Positions 22,992 to 31,723 are shown, counted from the first letter of the stretch. The stretch is DNA of 31,818 nucleotides from Polaromonas sp. UBA5171 (GCA_002413395.1 DHWX01000016.1:1-31818), one strand, 5' to 3'. Made by a program: numbers and translations. Notes: a model not told the origin generated them from the sequence alone.

Positions 22992-24857
22992 TTAACTCTT
23001 GTATGCCACCAGCGCATAGTCTTGCGCCCCGAACAGCAAGCCATTCACGATCTGCTGCACCTGCGCCGCGCCTTCCCTCAGCATCGCCGATTCTGGCTGC
23101 GGATGCAGGCGCATGATCTCGACACGACCAAATCCGCGCGCTTCCATCACAAACTTCATGGGCTCTGGTGGCAGCGGGTTCAGGTGCGTTGGATCGTAAT
23201 AGAAATTGCACGCCCCGACAATTAGATTCTCTGGATTCGGCGTTTCGAAGATTGCCACCCCGCCCGGCTTCAGCACCCGCAGTACTTCGTCGAACAGCGC
23301 GACCAGCCGCTTGAACGGGATGTGCTCGATGATGTGCATGCCGGTTACCGCGCCGAGCGAGTTGGCTTCCAGGCCGCGCAGATAGGCGATGGCATCAGTC
23401 TCAGTGACTTCCAGCCCCAACGCCTGGCACTGGCTGACCATGACGCGGTTGAGATCAACACCGCGAGCGACAAGGTCGTTTTCCCGGAGTAGTTGAAGCC
23501 ACTCGCCGCGACCGCAGCCGATGTCGAGGATGAGGGCGTTTTTTGTGCCGGCCTTGGCTTCTTTGACAACGGGAAGGTAAATGGCAACGCGCTGTTTGAT
23601 GTCTTCGCGCGTGCCGCGGAAGCGGTCTTCAAAACTGACATAGAAGGCGTCAAGCAGGTGGTCCTCTTCGGCCTTGGTTTCCAGCGCTTCGGTCAGACCG
23701 AGGATTTTTTCACCGGTCTGTGTGGCCAGGGCGTCCACCTGCGCCACGCCAGCCTTTTGTGCTAACTCTTCGCCAAGGCGAGTTACCGCGGCGGCCAGAT
23801 CGACAGCGCCTGCCTTGTGCTGCACAAGCTCGACCAGGTGGTTTGTGAGCTGGGTGAGGCGTTCGTTATCGGCTTTGGTTTCCAGTGCTTTGCTCAAGCC
23901 AAAGACTCTTTCTTCGGTTTGCGCCGCCAACGCTTCTACCTGCGCCACAGCAGCCTTGGCCTCCACCGCTTGCGTCAGACCAAGAATCTTTTCGCCAGTT
24001 TGCGCCGCCAGGGCTTCCATCTGCGCCACAGCAGCTTTGGCCTCCACTGTTTGCGTCAGACCAAGAATCTTTTCGTCAGTTTGCGCCGCCAGGGCTTCCA
24101 TCTGCGCCACACTGGCCTTTTGTGCCAGAGTTTCCAAATCCACTTTTTTGGATACTTCGGTGAGAGTGCTGGAAAGCCACTCGATCATCACTGTCGACGC
24201 AACTTTTTTCTGGATGCGTTGGCCGAACTGTGTATCGCATTCGACAAAGCTCTGTTGCATCTGGCCAATGGCGCTTTCGATCTGGGCGGCCAGTGCATTT
24301 ATTTGCGCCAGCTGCTCGCGCTGCTGGCGCAGGGTGTTGGCCTCGAAGCTGACCCGGTTGCGGATGATGACCGGCAGCCGGAGCACAAAATTGGCCAGCG
24401 CCACGCCATAGCCCAGCACCGGAATGCGGTAGGCGCTTTGCACCACAAAGGGCAGCAGCAGCCCGCTTACCGGGACCGCGCAGGCTTTGCCTTCGGGCGA
24501 GTAGCGCAGCCGACCCAGGATTTCGGTTTTGCTCAACTGGCCGGTACGCAGTGCGGTGAGCCAATGCGCGTAGCCGACCGCGTCCGGCTCGCGGCGCAGG
24601 ACGGCCAGATAGGCGCTGCGGATAAAGCAGTCGTCGTCGTAGTTGAGCAATTCAGCCAGGGTGTATTCGGGTTTGCTGGCGATGCACTCGGTGTTCTCGG
24701 GCAGGCGGGGCAATGCAACGACGGTTTGCGTGTAGGGCGTCCAAGGCACTGTTGCCTCCGCCATTGGCGGCATCTGGGCCTTGCGCTGGGCCACTTCCTG
24801 GCGGATGCGGCGCATCAGGTCTTCGACGTTGATTTCGGGGTTGACAGTGGCTAGCAT
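22992..24857 (-). CDS. DUF4214 / coiled-coil / SAM-dependent methyltransferase protein (possible chain terminator and length ruler)
   Basis: A 621-residue protein. Residues about 65-125 form a DUF4214-type helical domain (YTLAELLNYDDDCFIRSAYL ... LGRLRYSPEGK). Residues about 170-400 are predicted coiled coil, containing four 27-residue repeats (250-276, 277-303, 304-330, 371-397) built on VAQMEALAAQT-EKILGLT-VEAKAA. Residues about 410-621 are a class I SAM methyltransferase: motif I ILDIGCGRGEWL (443-454), then GMHIIEHIPF and LRVLKPGGVAIFETPNP. It lies directly after wzt. In ABC-dependent O-antigens such as E. coli O9a, a methylating terminator (WbdD) carries a coiled coil that measures chain length; this protein could play that part with a different domain order. 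The role is inferred. Confidence 0.8.
   Translation of the reverse strand: MLATVNPEINVEDLMRRIRQEVAQRKAQMPPMAEATVPWTPYTQTVVALPRLPENTECIASKPEYTLAELLNYDDDCFIRSAYLAVLRREPDAVGYAHWLTALRTGQLSKTEILGRLRYSPEGKACAVPVSGLLLPFVVQSAYRIPVLGYGVALANFVLRLPVIIRNRVSFEANTLRQQREQLAQINALAAQIESAIGQMQQSFVECDTQFGQRIQKKVASTVMIEWLSSTLTEVSKKVDLETLAQKASVAQMEALAAQTDEKILGLTQTVEAKAAVAQMEALAAQTGEKILGLTQAVEAKAAVAQVEALAAQTEERVFGLSKALETKADNERLTQLTNHLVELVQHKAGAVDLAAAVTRLGEELAQKAGVAQVDALATQTGEKILGLTEALETKAEEDHLLDAFYVSFEDRFRGTREDIKQRVAIYLPVVKEAKAGTKNALILDIGCGRGEWLQLLRENDLVARGVDLNRVMVSQCQALGLEVTETDAIAYLRGLEANSLGAVTGMHIIEHIPFKRLVALFDEVLRVLKPGGVAIFETPNPENLIVGACNFYYDPTHLNPLPPEPMKFVMEARGFGRVEIMRLHPQPESAMLREGAAQVQQIVNGLLFGAQDYALVAYKS
23667..24110 (-). 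repeat. 81-bp in-gene repeats encoding coiled coil (four copies)
   Basis: Three head-to-tail 81-bp units (24030-24110, 23949-24029, 23868-23948) and a fourth, separated one (23667-23747) encode 27-residue repeats of the methyltransferase protein. Units 1 and 2 differ by only two residues, so recent duplication or homogenisation is likely. Copy number could vary between strains. Confidence 0.8.
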
Positions 24858-24880
24858 TTATTTGGTGGTTGGCTGATGGA

Positions 24881-24907
24881 TTGCCGCGCTACGCTCGCAA
24901 TGACGGA
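24881..24907. repeat. Dispersed 27-bp repeat, copy B
   Basis: Matches 2549-2575 at 25 of 27 positions. A degenerate second unit (GCTCGTAATGGCGGA, about 24913-24927) follows directly. Translated on the minus strand the region gives RHCERSAAIH, a familiar product of such repeats. The wzt stop codon (24889-24891) is inside it. Confidence 0.65.
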
Positions 24908-26151
24908 TCGGCCGCTCGTAATGGCGGAGAGGGGGGCGGGGACCAATTAATTGTAAGTGGCAAATCGCAGACGCCGATGGACTGGGGTGCGGTGCCTGGG
25001 AAGACCTGGAACACGAGGGCGCGATCCCACCAGTCGTAATTAGCCGCAACATGCACATCGCGGCTATGCAGGGCAACAGTCACGCTGAAGCTGCCGCGGC
25101 CAAGGTTTAGAGCGGCAAAATTGAAATCAACTGTGAAGGCGTCACCCTGTGCCAGGTTATTTCGGCTGAGCGCATGGTGGTAGGTGTTGGTGCCGAAAAC
25201 GTCGTTGCCCAAGCGATCACGTATCAAGATGCCGACCGTGAGCTGTTCGACCGGGGCGGTGGCTTTGCCGGTAATTTGCAGGGTTGCGGCCGCCCCGCTT
25301 GAAAGGGCGCGTGCCGGCACGCCATTGACGAGCAGTTCAATCGATTCGACCGTGGCATTGCCCGAGCCGGAGCGGGTGATTTTTTGGCCGGTTAACTGCT
25401 CGGTCTGCTGGATTTCATTGTCGGCCTGCTGTTTGGCAATGACCGCGTTGTAATAGTCCATCACCGCGTCGGGTGCGTCGTCGCGCAGGATGACGCCGGC
25501 ATCTAGAAGTATGGCGCGGTTGCAAAGCGTTTTGATGGCGCCCGCGCTGTGCGAGACAAACAGCAGGGTGGTGCCGGCGTCGCGAAACTGGCGAATACGG
25601 TCAAAGCTCTTATGCTGAAAATAGGTGTCGCCCACCGACAGCGCTTCGTCGATGATCAAAATCGCGGGCCGCACAGCGGTGGCAACACTGAAGGCCAGGC
25701 GCATTTGCATGCCGCTGGAGTAAACCCGCACCGGGTGGTCGATATAGTCGCCGATCTCGGCGAAGGCTTCGATCTCGGGCATGAGGCGGGCTATGGATTC
25801 GCTGTTCATGCCGTACAACTGCCCGGACATGAAAACGTTTTGCCTGCCCGTAAACTCAGGGTTAAAGCCCATGCCGAGTTCCAGCAGGGCGGCAATGCGG
25901 CCACCGGACTCGACGTGGCCGGTGGTGGCACGGGTGGTGCCGGTGATGATCTTCAAGAGCGTGCTCTTGCCGGCGCCGTTGATGCCGATGATGCCCACCG
26001 CCTCGCCGGGCGAGACCTCAAATGAGATATCGCGCAGCACCCACTTCAATTCATGCTGAACGCCGAGGCCCAGCCATTCGGCCAGCCGCCCCGATTTGCG
26101 GGCGTAGCGTTTGTAGGCCTTGCCTAGATTAGTGACCCGCAGGTGGCTCAT
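24889..26151 (-). CDS. wzt: Polysaccharide ABC exporter ATP-binding protein with C-terminal glycan-binding domain
   Basis: ATPase subunit of the O-antigen exporter, 420 residues. Walker A is GINGAGKST (56-64), the signature is YSSGMQMRL (144-152), Walker B is ILIIDEA (164-170) and the H-loop is FVSHSAG. The extra C-terminal ~145 residues (from VESIELLVNGVPARALSSGA) form the Wzt-C beta-sandwich, which in E. coli O8/O9a binds the modified non-reducing end of the finished chain. The start at 26151 overlaps wzm by 4 bp; a longer in-frame extension to 26616 lies inside wzm and is not real. The last residues (PPSPPLRAADPSLRA) are encoded by repeat DNA that supplies the stop, so the native 3' end may have been altered. 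Confidence 0.93.
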   Translation of the reverse strand: MSHLRVTNLGKAYKRYARKSGRLAEWLGLGVQHELKWVLRDISFEVSPGEAVGIIGINGAGKSTLLKIITGTTRATTGHVESGGRIAALLELGMGFNPEFTGRQNVFMSGQLYGMNSESIARLMPEIEAFAEIGDYIDHPVRVYSSGMQMRLAFSVATAVRPAILIIDEALSVGDTYFQHKSFDRIRQFRDAGTTLLFVSHSAGAIKTLCNRAILLDAGVILRDDAPDAVMDYYNAVIAKQQADNEIQQTEQLTGQKITRSGSGNATVESIELLVNGVPARALSSGAAATLQITGKATAPVEQLTVGILIRDRLGNDVFGTNTYHHALSRNNLAQGDAFTVDFNFAALNLGRGSFSVTVALHSRDVHVAANYDWWDRALVFQVFPGTAPQSIGVCDLPLTINWSPPPSPPLRAADPSLRA

Positions 26152-26948
26152 AGCTCGTCCACAATTTCGCCCTGGAGGCGAAGGAAGGCATACATGCCAA
26201 AAAAACCAAGTACTAGCGCGAGCACCGTGGGATAAATAAGTGAGGCCCAGTCTGGCGCTACCTTGTCCAGGAAAATGCCCTGGTAGGCATGGATCAGCGG
26301 CCACATCGGGTTCAATTCCAGTACCACGCGGATGCGCTCGGGGATCACTGCGGGTGCGTAAATGATGGGCGTTGCCCAAAACCAGAACTGCAGGATGACG
26401 CTGACCGACTGGCTGACGTCGCGGTAAAAGACATTGATGGTGGCCAGTAACACGCCAAGACTCACAGTGAAGGCGGCTTGAATGAGCATCACCGGAATGC
26501 CGGCCAAGAGCACCCAGCCCGGAAAGTTTCCACTCAACAAGAGAAAAACAAGGAAGAGGCAAAGCACAATGGCGAAGTGCAGCCAGCTGGAAGCCAGGAC
26601 GATAATGGGCAAGCAAAGCTTGGGGAAGCTCACTTTTTTCAAAATGCTGGCGTGTTCAACAAAGATATTGACACAACGCCCCAGCATTTCGCCAAACAGG
26701 CCCCAGGTGAGCACACCGGCGCACAGGTAGATGCTGTAGGCGAACTCCGAGTTGTGATGGGGCAGCGAGGGCCGCATGAGCTTGGCGAACACGATGGTGT
26801 AGATAACAATCATCGTCAAAGGTTGAGCGATATTCCAGAAAGCGCCAAACTGTGTGCCCAGGTAGCGGCTTTGAAACTCGCGCTTGACGTTGCTAATAAT
26901 GAAGCCACGAAACGCCCAGACGTCGCGCAACATGCCCACTGAAATCAT
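26148..26948 (-). CDS. wzm: Polysaccharide ABC exporter permease
   Basis: Inner-membrane permease of the ABC-2 type, 266 residues with six hydrophobic segments. Typical landmarks are SRYLGTQFGAFWNIAQPL near the N-terminus, VTWG-like AGVLTWGLFGEMLGR, VSFPKLCLPIIVLASSW and FWFWATPIIYAP. With Wzt it moves undecaprenyl-linked polysaccharide to the periplasm. It is coupled to wzt by an ATGA overlap. The start at 26948 leaves 53 bp to the divergent GT4 gene on the plus strand, so the promoters of both units must share or overlap this short gap, unless wzm is read through from manC. Confidence 0.93.
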   Translation of the reverse strand: MISVGMLRDVWAFRGFIISNVKREFQSRYLGTQFGAFWNIAQPLTMIVIYTIVFAKLMRPSLPHHNSEFAYSIYLCAGVLTWGLFGEMLGRCVNIFVEHASILKKVSFPKLCLPIIVLASSWLHFAIVLCLFLVFLLLSGNFPGWVLLAGIPVMLIQAAFTVSLGVLLATINVFYRDVSQSVSVILQFWFWATPIIYAPAVIPERIRVVLELNPMWPLIHAYQGIFLDKVAPDWASLIYPTVLALVLGFFGMYAFLRLQGEIVDEL

Positions 26949-27001
26949 TTAAATCCGATATATGTTTTTTGCTGGGAGAATGTGGTTGAGAAACCGCCCC
27001 T

Positions 27002-28630
27002 ATGACCCGTATTCTATTCGTTACAAGCGATCTGCCAGTCCTCTTGGGCTCGAATTGCTGGCCGCGCCCCACCGACAAAGTGCCACTTCTGGTTTCGACT
27101 ACCTACCAGGGGCAACTAATGCCCTGGATTGGACGCCTGCCAAGGCGAGTGCGCTGGTGGGCGTTGAGGCGACTGCTGAAAATTCAAAAACAGCCTGCTG
27201 ATGCTTTTGACAAGCTGGCCAAGCTGGCCGACATTGCCCCACAGCTATTAAGTGCCCTAAGCCAGGAGCAGTGGCACGCCATGGTGTTGACCGAGAAAGG
27301 CCTTGACCCCTGGCTCGACTACCTGCCGACCTGCGGGGTCAAGCTGGCTTATTTGCAGGATGCCACTACCCCAGAAGTCCAAACCTTGGTTGAACGCGCC
27401 ATAGATGTCAGAAAGCGACGCTCGTTCAAGGTGCTGTTTGATTTGCGCTGGATGGAACTGGGCCAGGCGGGCGGCATAGAACAGGCCACCTACGAATTGG
27501 TGTCTGCCATCAGCCAATTGGACCGACGCAATGCTTATCGTATTCTTGCGCCCCGCAGTGCCTGTACCGAGTGGGACTTCCCTGCAGGCTTCCAGGCAAA
27601 ACTACATTACTCCGACCCGGTCTCAAGACAGTTTGAAGTCGCCCGTTCATTCTTGACCAATAAACTGGCAGAAGGTTTAGGCAGGCGCCCGGTGTTGACG
27701 CCGCATATGCGCTCACTGGCGGCTTACCACAAACTGGATTTTGATATGGTTCATTCGGTCGCGGGTTACACCGCCCCGGACCTGATCGGATTCCCTGGGG
27801 TGCTGACCATCAATGACCTGCAACACCTGCACTATCCGCAGTTTTTCTCGCCAGAGGAATTCGCAGAAAGAGAACGCTTGTACCGGGAATCGGCTGAACG
27901 GGCCAAGCATATTATTTGTATTTCGGAATTTACCCGACAGGATGTGCACCGCCAGTACGGCATTCCACTGGAAAAAATGAGCACCGTCTGGATCATCCCA
28001 AGCCGCAATGTATGGCAGCCCCTGAGTGAATCGGCAAGGAGCACCTTGCTGGCGGGAATGCAACTCACAATGACGACCCCCTTCTTTTTCTTCCCGGCGC
28101 ATTGCTGGCCGCACAAAAACCACGCAAGGCTGGTTGAGGCTTTTGCGCGCATTGCGTCTGAGCTGCCAACAGGTATCCAACTGGTGATGACGGGCCGGCC
28201 ATTGCCGGAAGACCACCCGGCGGCGATATTGATTGGCAACCACAAATTGTCCACACGCGTGATGCACCTGGGCTATCGGTCGCCGCTGGAGGTGCGGGCG
28301 CTTTTTCAGGGATGTCTGGCGCTGGTGTTTCCATCGCTGTTTGAAGGCTTTGGCATGCCCGTGGCAGAAGCGATTATTGTCGGAAAGCCAGTGTTGTGTT
28401 CCAACGTGACAGCACTACCAGAAGTGGCTGGGGAGGCAGCGCTGATGTTCGATCCGAACAGCGTTGAAGAAATCGCCAGAGGTTTGCTGGATGTTGCGAC
28501 CCAACCCGCGCTGCGACTGGCGCTTGGCGCGGCGGCAGTGCGCCGCCGTCCACTATTTTCTGCCCAGCGCAGCGCTGTTCAGACTATGGCAATCTACCAA
28601 CGTGTGCATGACGAGTTTTATGGTGGCTAA
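27002..28630 (+). CDS. GT4-family glycosyltransferase (mannosyltransferase-like)
   Basis: GT-B glycosyltransferase of 542 residues with a long N-terminal extension of about 140 residues (MTRILFVTSDLPVLLG onward) before the usual start of the catalytic part (FKVLFDLRWMELGQAGGIEQ). The C-terminal domain has FFFPAHCWPHKNHARLVEAF and the E-x7-E region LFEGFGMPVAEAIIVGKPVL followed by LPEVAGEAALMFDP. The last form is common in mannosyltransferases of the MtfB/WbdB kind. It is the only large polysaccharide gene here on the plus strand, lying between wzm and manC, which suggests an inversion or later insertion. Donor and acceptor are not known. Confidence 0.85.
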   Translation: MTRILFVTSDLPVLLGSNCWPRPTDKVPLLVSTTYQGQLMPWIGRLPRRVRWWALRRLLKIQKQPADAFDKLAKLADIAPQLLSALSQEQWHAMVLTEKGLDPWLDYLPTCGVKLAYLQDATTPEVQTLVERAIDVRKRRSFKVLFDLRWMELGQAGGIEQATYELVSAISQLDRRNAYRILAPRSACTEWDFPAGFQAKLHYSDPVSRQFEVARSFLTNKLAEGLGRRPVLTPHMRSLAAYHKLDFDMVHSVAGYTAPDLIGFPGVLTINDLQHLHYPQFFSPEEFAERERLYRESAERAKHIICISEFTRQDVHRQYGIPLEKMSTVWIIPSRNVWQPLSESARSTLLAGMQLTMTTPFFFFPAHCWPHKNHARLVEAFARIASELPTGIQLVMTGRPLPEDHPAAILIGNHKLSTRVMHLGYRSPLEVRALFQGCLALVFPSLFEGFGMPVAEAIIVGKPVLCSNVTALPEVAGEAALMFDPNSVEEIARGLLDVATQPALRLALGAAAVRRRPLFSAQRSAVQTMAIYQRVHDEFYGG

Positions 28631-28633
28631 GCG

Positions 28634-28846
28634 ATGAAACCCTTGCGTTGGCGGCACGAGCGTGCCCGCCACCATGCAAGGCGCGCTTCAGACGCATTGA
28701 TCAAGCGTCGTTATGGTGCGGCACTGGTCGAGTTGGTAGTGACTCTCATTGCCTCGCCACGGCTGGCGCGTGATCGACTTATTTATGGCTGGCTAGCGGA
28801 AAAAGCGCTAAGAGTCTTTGAGCGACTCGTTGTACTGAGGCGATGA
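28634..28846 (+). CDS. Small basic hypothetical protein
   Basis: A 70-residue open frame starting 3 bp after the GT4 stop. The product is Arg-rich (KPLRWRHERARHHARRASDA) with one moderately hydrophobic stretch (ALVELVVTLIA). I recognise no family. Spacing suggests translational coupling to the GT4 gene, but its 3' end overlaps the opposite-strand GT4 remnant, and chance coding in GC-rich DNA is possible. Confidence 0.35.
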   Translation: MKPLRWRHERARHHARRASDALIKRRYGAALVELVVTLIASPRLARDRLIYGWLAEKALRVFERLVVLRR

Positions 28847-29388
28847 TGTTGGAAAAGATCCCCGTATGGCTTGAACGGGCGCGCAAGGCTTTGTCTTGCA
28901 CCAGAGAAATGATGGCTTGCGCCATCTGGGTGGGAATGCGCGGGTCGAACAGAAGGGCGGCGTTAACGGCCACTTTGGGCCTTGCGGTAGTGTTGCTGCA
29001 GGCTACCGGAGCGCCTGCGGCCACGGCCTCGATAACGGACAAACCGACGCCTTCGGACAAGGAGGGGTACATGAGCCCGGCGCAATGGCTTAGCAAGGTG
29101 GCCCATTCTGCGCTGGGGAGAAATCCGGGAAAAAGGACGCGATCACCCAGGTTCATGCCGTGTGCAGCGCGTAGCAGCCACGTTTGTCGGGCATCCGGCG
29201 CACCGTTACAGACCAGCTTGATATCCGCCGCCAGGCCCTGGTGACAAGCCATGCCGAATGCGGTGAGAAGCATTTCGTGGTTGTTGAGCTGCTGAAAATC
29301 GGCAGGGTAAATCAAGTAACGCTGCGGCGTGAGGCCAAGGCGGCCCAACACGTCTGGGATGGTTCTTGCTGGTTCAAGCACGCCCATA
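28779..29388 (-). pseudogene. GT4 glycosyltransferase remnant (C-terminal domain only)
   Basis: Only the nucleotide-sugar-binding half of a GT4 enzyme is present: LIYPADFQQLNNHEMLLTAF, VLFPGFLPSAEWATLLSHC and YPSLSEGVGLSVIEAVAAGA. The N-terminal acceptor domain is missing. The usual LPEVAG motif after the E-x7-E region reads ARPKVAV, and the C-terminal tail loses family resemblance after about 28870. The first possible codons overlap the end of manC. I treat it as a degraded gene. A short active protein cannot be excluded. Confidence 0.6.
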
Positions 29389-30789
29389 GTTGTCTTCAAA
29401 TCGAACGATGTCATCTTCGCCCAGATAGCCGCCACTTTGGACTTCGATCATGACCAGGCTGAGCAAGCCGGGGTTTTCCAGGCGGTGCCTGTGGCCGGCG
29501 GGGATATAGGTGGATTCGTTGGTGTTGACAAAAAGCTCGCGCTCGCCATTGACGACCTTGGCCATGCCGTGCACCACGATCCAGTGTTCGCTGCGGTGAT
29601 GGTGCATTTGCAGGCTGAGGCTGGCGCCGGGCTTGACTTCGATGCGCTTGATTTTGAAGCCCTTGCCTTCTTCCAGCACGGTATAGGTGCCCCACGGGCG
29701 GTGCACGGTGCGGTGAAGTTTGTAGGCCTCGTGGCCTTTGGCCTTGAGCTCGGCGTAGATGTGTTTGACGTCTTGCGCGCAGGATTTGTGGGCCACCAGA
29801 ACGGCATCGGGCGTGTCGATGATGATGAGGTTGTCAATGCCGACGGTGCCGACCAGGCGGTGATTGCTCTGGATCGTGCAGTTGCGGGTATTGTGCAGCA
29901 GGGTGTCGCCCTGGAGGCGGTTGCCGTTGCCGTCGGGCTTGGCAAGATCGCCCAGCGCAGTCCAGGAGCCGATGTCGCTCCAGCCGATGGTGCAGGGGAC
30001 CACGGCAACCTGATCAGACTTCTCCATCACGGCGTAGTCGATGGAGTTATCGGGCACCTTGGCGAAGGTTTCAGGATCAAGGGCGAGCTGGCTAAAGCCT
30101 TGGCCTTGGGCGGAGCGGGATTGTTCGATGCAAGCCCTTGTGGCGGCGAGAATCTGCGGGCAATGCTGTTGCAATTGCTGCAGCATGGTGCCAGCGGTGA
30201 AGCAGAACATGCCGGAGTTCCACAGGTAGCGGCCAGAGACCAGGTATTCCTGGGCTTTTTCAAGCGAGGGCTTTTCGACGAAACGCAGCACCTTGCTGCC
30301 TTCGGCCTCGATGTAGCCGTAGGCGACCTCGGCGGCATCGGGCTGGATGCCGAACGTGACCAGTTTGCCCGCAGCGGCCAGTTCAGCGGCTTTGATCACG
30401 GCTTGCTCGAAGGCGGGCTGGTCAGTAATCAGGTGGTCGGCGGCAAGCACCAGCATGACTGCGTCCTGGCCGTATTTTTGGGCAACCTGGAGGGCGGCGG
30501 CGGCAATGGCGGCGGCGGTATTGCGCCCGAAGGGTTCAAGGATGAAGGAAGTTGCCAGCCCGGCCGTGTTGACCTCACGAAACTCGTCTTGTGTTTTAAA
30601 AAGCAACTCGCGGTTGGTGACGGTGAGAACCTCTTGCACCCCCGGCAATAAAGCGCCGCGCAGAAAGGCCTTCTGCAAGAGGCTTTGCCCATCGGCCAAG
30701 CGTATGAACGGCTTGGGGTGCAACTCACGAGAGACCGGCCACAGCCGGGAGCCGGCCCCACCGCAAAGAATGGTTGGAATTAACTGCAT
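29374..30789 (-). CDS. manC: Mannose-1-phosphate guanylyltransferase / mannose-6-phosphate isomerase
   Basis: Bifunctional enzyme making GDP-mannose, 471 residues, normal length. The nucleotidyltransferase domain opens TILCGGAGSRLWPVSRELHP with K-P-F-I following, and LVLAADHLI and FVEKPSLEKA are typical. The C-terminal cupin (RPWGTYTVLEEGKGFKIKRI, LSLQMHHHRSEHWIVVHG) is the type II phosphomannose isomerase domain with its His metal ligands. The start at 30789 has AAGGG 5 bp upstream; an in-frame start at 30837 would run into rmlD. GDP-mannose could feed mannosyl or GDP-derived deoxy-sugar units of the chain built by the GT4 enzymes. Confidence 0.93.
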   Translation of the reverse strand: MQLIPTILCGGAGSRLWPVSRELHPKPFIRLADGQSLLQKAFLRGALLPGVQEVLTVTNRELLFKTQDEFREVNTAGLATSFILEPFGRNTAAAIAAAALQVAQKYGQDAVMLVLAADHLITDQPAFEQAVIKAAELAAAGKLVTFGIQPDAAEVAYGYIEAEGSKVLRFVEKPSLEKAQEYLVSGRYLWNSGMFCFTAGTMLQQLQQHCPQILAATRACIEQSRSAQGQGFSQLALDPETFAKVPDNSIDYAVMEKSDQVAVVPCTIGWSDIGSWTALGDLAKPDGNGNRLQGDTLLHNTRNCTIQSNHRLVGTVGIDNLIIIDTPDAVLVAHKSCAQDVKHIYAELKAKGHEAYKLHRTVHRPWGTYTVLEEGKGFKIKRIEVKPGASLSLQMHHHRSEHWIVVHGMAKVVNGERELFVNTNESTYIPAGHRHRLENPGLLSLVMIEVQSGGYLGEDDIVRFEDNYGRA

Positions 30790-30820
30790 TTTTTCCCTTG
30801 AATATTTTTTTGGTGCTGGG

Positions 30821-31723
30821 TCATGATTGTTTCTCAAGAATTTCGGTCAGCATGCGGGTGACGCCGCCTTGCCAGTGGGGCAGCTGCAGACCGAAGCTGT
30901 CTTGCAGTTTGCGGGTATCCAGGCGCGAGTTGTTGGGGCGCGCGGCAGGTGTAGGAAATGCGCTGGTCGGCACCGGCTGGATGGCTGCTGGTGCCACCTT
31001 GATGTTGCGGCCGGCGTGGCGCGCAAAATCAATGACGAAGCTGGCGTAGCCATGCCACGAAGTCTGGCCGCCTGCCACCAGGTGATACAGACCGCCCAAA
31101 TCCGGGTGCTGCAGGGCGCTGCGGATGGCGTGGGCGGTGACGTCGGCCAGCAAGTCGGCACCGGTGGGGGCGCCGATCTGGTCGTTGATGACTTTCAAAC
31201 TGTCACGCTCTTGTGCCAGTTTCAGCATGGTCTTGGCAAAATTGGCGCCACGCGCGGCATAAACCCAGCTGGTGCGAAAGATGAGGTGCTGGCAGCCCGT
31301 GGCGCGGATGGCTTCTTCACCTTCGAGCTTGGTGGTGCCGTAAACGCTGAGTGGGCCGGTGGCGTCGGTTTCAAGCCACGGCTGGTCGCCACTGCCATCA
31401 AAAACATAGTCGGTGGAGTAATGCACCAGCCAGGCACCGCTGCGTTTGGCCTCCAGGGCAAGAACGCCGGGGGCCAGCGCGTTGAGGATGCGGCAGAGCT
31501 CGGGCTCGCTTTCGGCCTTGTCGACGGCGGTATGCGCGGCGGCGTTGACGATGATGTCGGGGGCGACGGCGCGAATGGTTTGCGCGATGCCTGACAGGTT
31601 GCTAAAGTCACCGCACAGGTGCTGGCTGTCATGGTCCAGTGTCACCAGCTCGCCCAGCGGCGCCAGGCTGCGTTGCAACTCCCAGCCCACCTGCCCGCCT
31701 TTGCCGAACAGGAGGATTTTCAC
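30821..31723 (-). CDS. rmlD: dTDP-4-dehydrorhamnose reductase
   Basis: Last enzyme of dTDP-L-rhamnose synthesis, 300 residues. It is a short-chain reductase with the nucleotide-binding loop GKGGQVGWEL, VNAAAHTAVDKAES, STDYVFDG and the catalytic Y-x-x-x-K in SVYGTTKLEGE. The GTG start overlaps the rmlB stop by 4 bp (GTGA). In many proteobacteria rmlA and rmlC follow rmlD; here manC follows instead, so rmlA and rmlC must lie elsewhere or be missing. Confidence 0.93.
   Translation of the reverse strand: MKILLFGKGGQVGWELQRSLAPLGELVTLDHDSQHLCGDFSNLSGIAQTIRAVAPDIIVNAAAHTAVDKAESEPELCRILNALAPGVLALEAKRSGAWLVHYSTDYVFDGSGDQPWLETDATGPLSVYGTTKLEGEEAIRATGCQHLIFRTSWVYAARGANFAKTMLKLAQERDSLKVINDQIGAPTGADLLADVTAHAIRSALQHPDLGGLYHLVAGGQTSWHGYASFVIDFARHAGRNIKVAPAAIQPVPTSAFPTPAARPNNSRLDTRKLQDSFGLQLPHWQGGVTRMLTEILEKQS

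Noticed and set aside
23667..24110. Regularly spaced repeats that could suggest a CRISPR array
   Set aside because: Units are 81 bp with no spacers, stay in frame within a protein gene and encode coiled coil.
23674..24854. Long plus-strand open frames (up to 345 codons) opposite the methyltransferase gene
   Set aside because: They mirror the repetitive minus-strand coiled-coil codons, have low-complexity Cys/Ala/Ser- or His/Arg-rich products, and match no family. They are shadows of the real gene.
26152..26616. In-frame N-terminal extension of wzt by 155 residues
   Set aside because: The extension lies inside wzm, reads as Arg/His/Pro-rich noise, and the ATGA overlap at 26148-26151 gives a clean start.
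29329..30651. A 440-codon plus-strand open frame opposite manC
   Set aside because: manC is unmistakable on the minus strand. The plus-strand product is a Gly/Val/Asp-rich antisense artefact of GC-rich codon usage.
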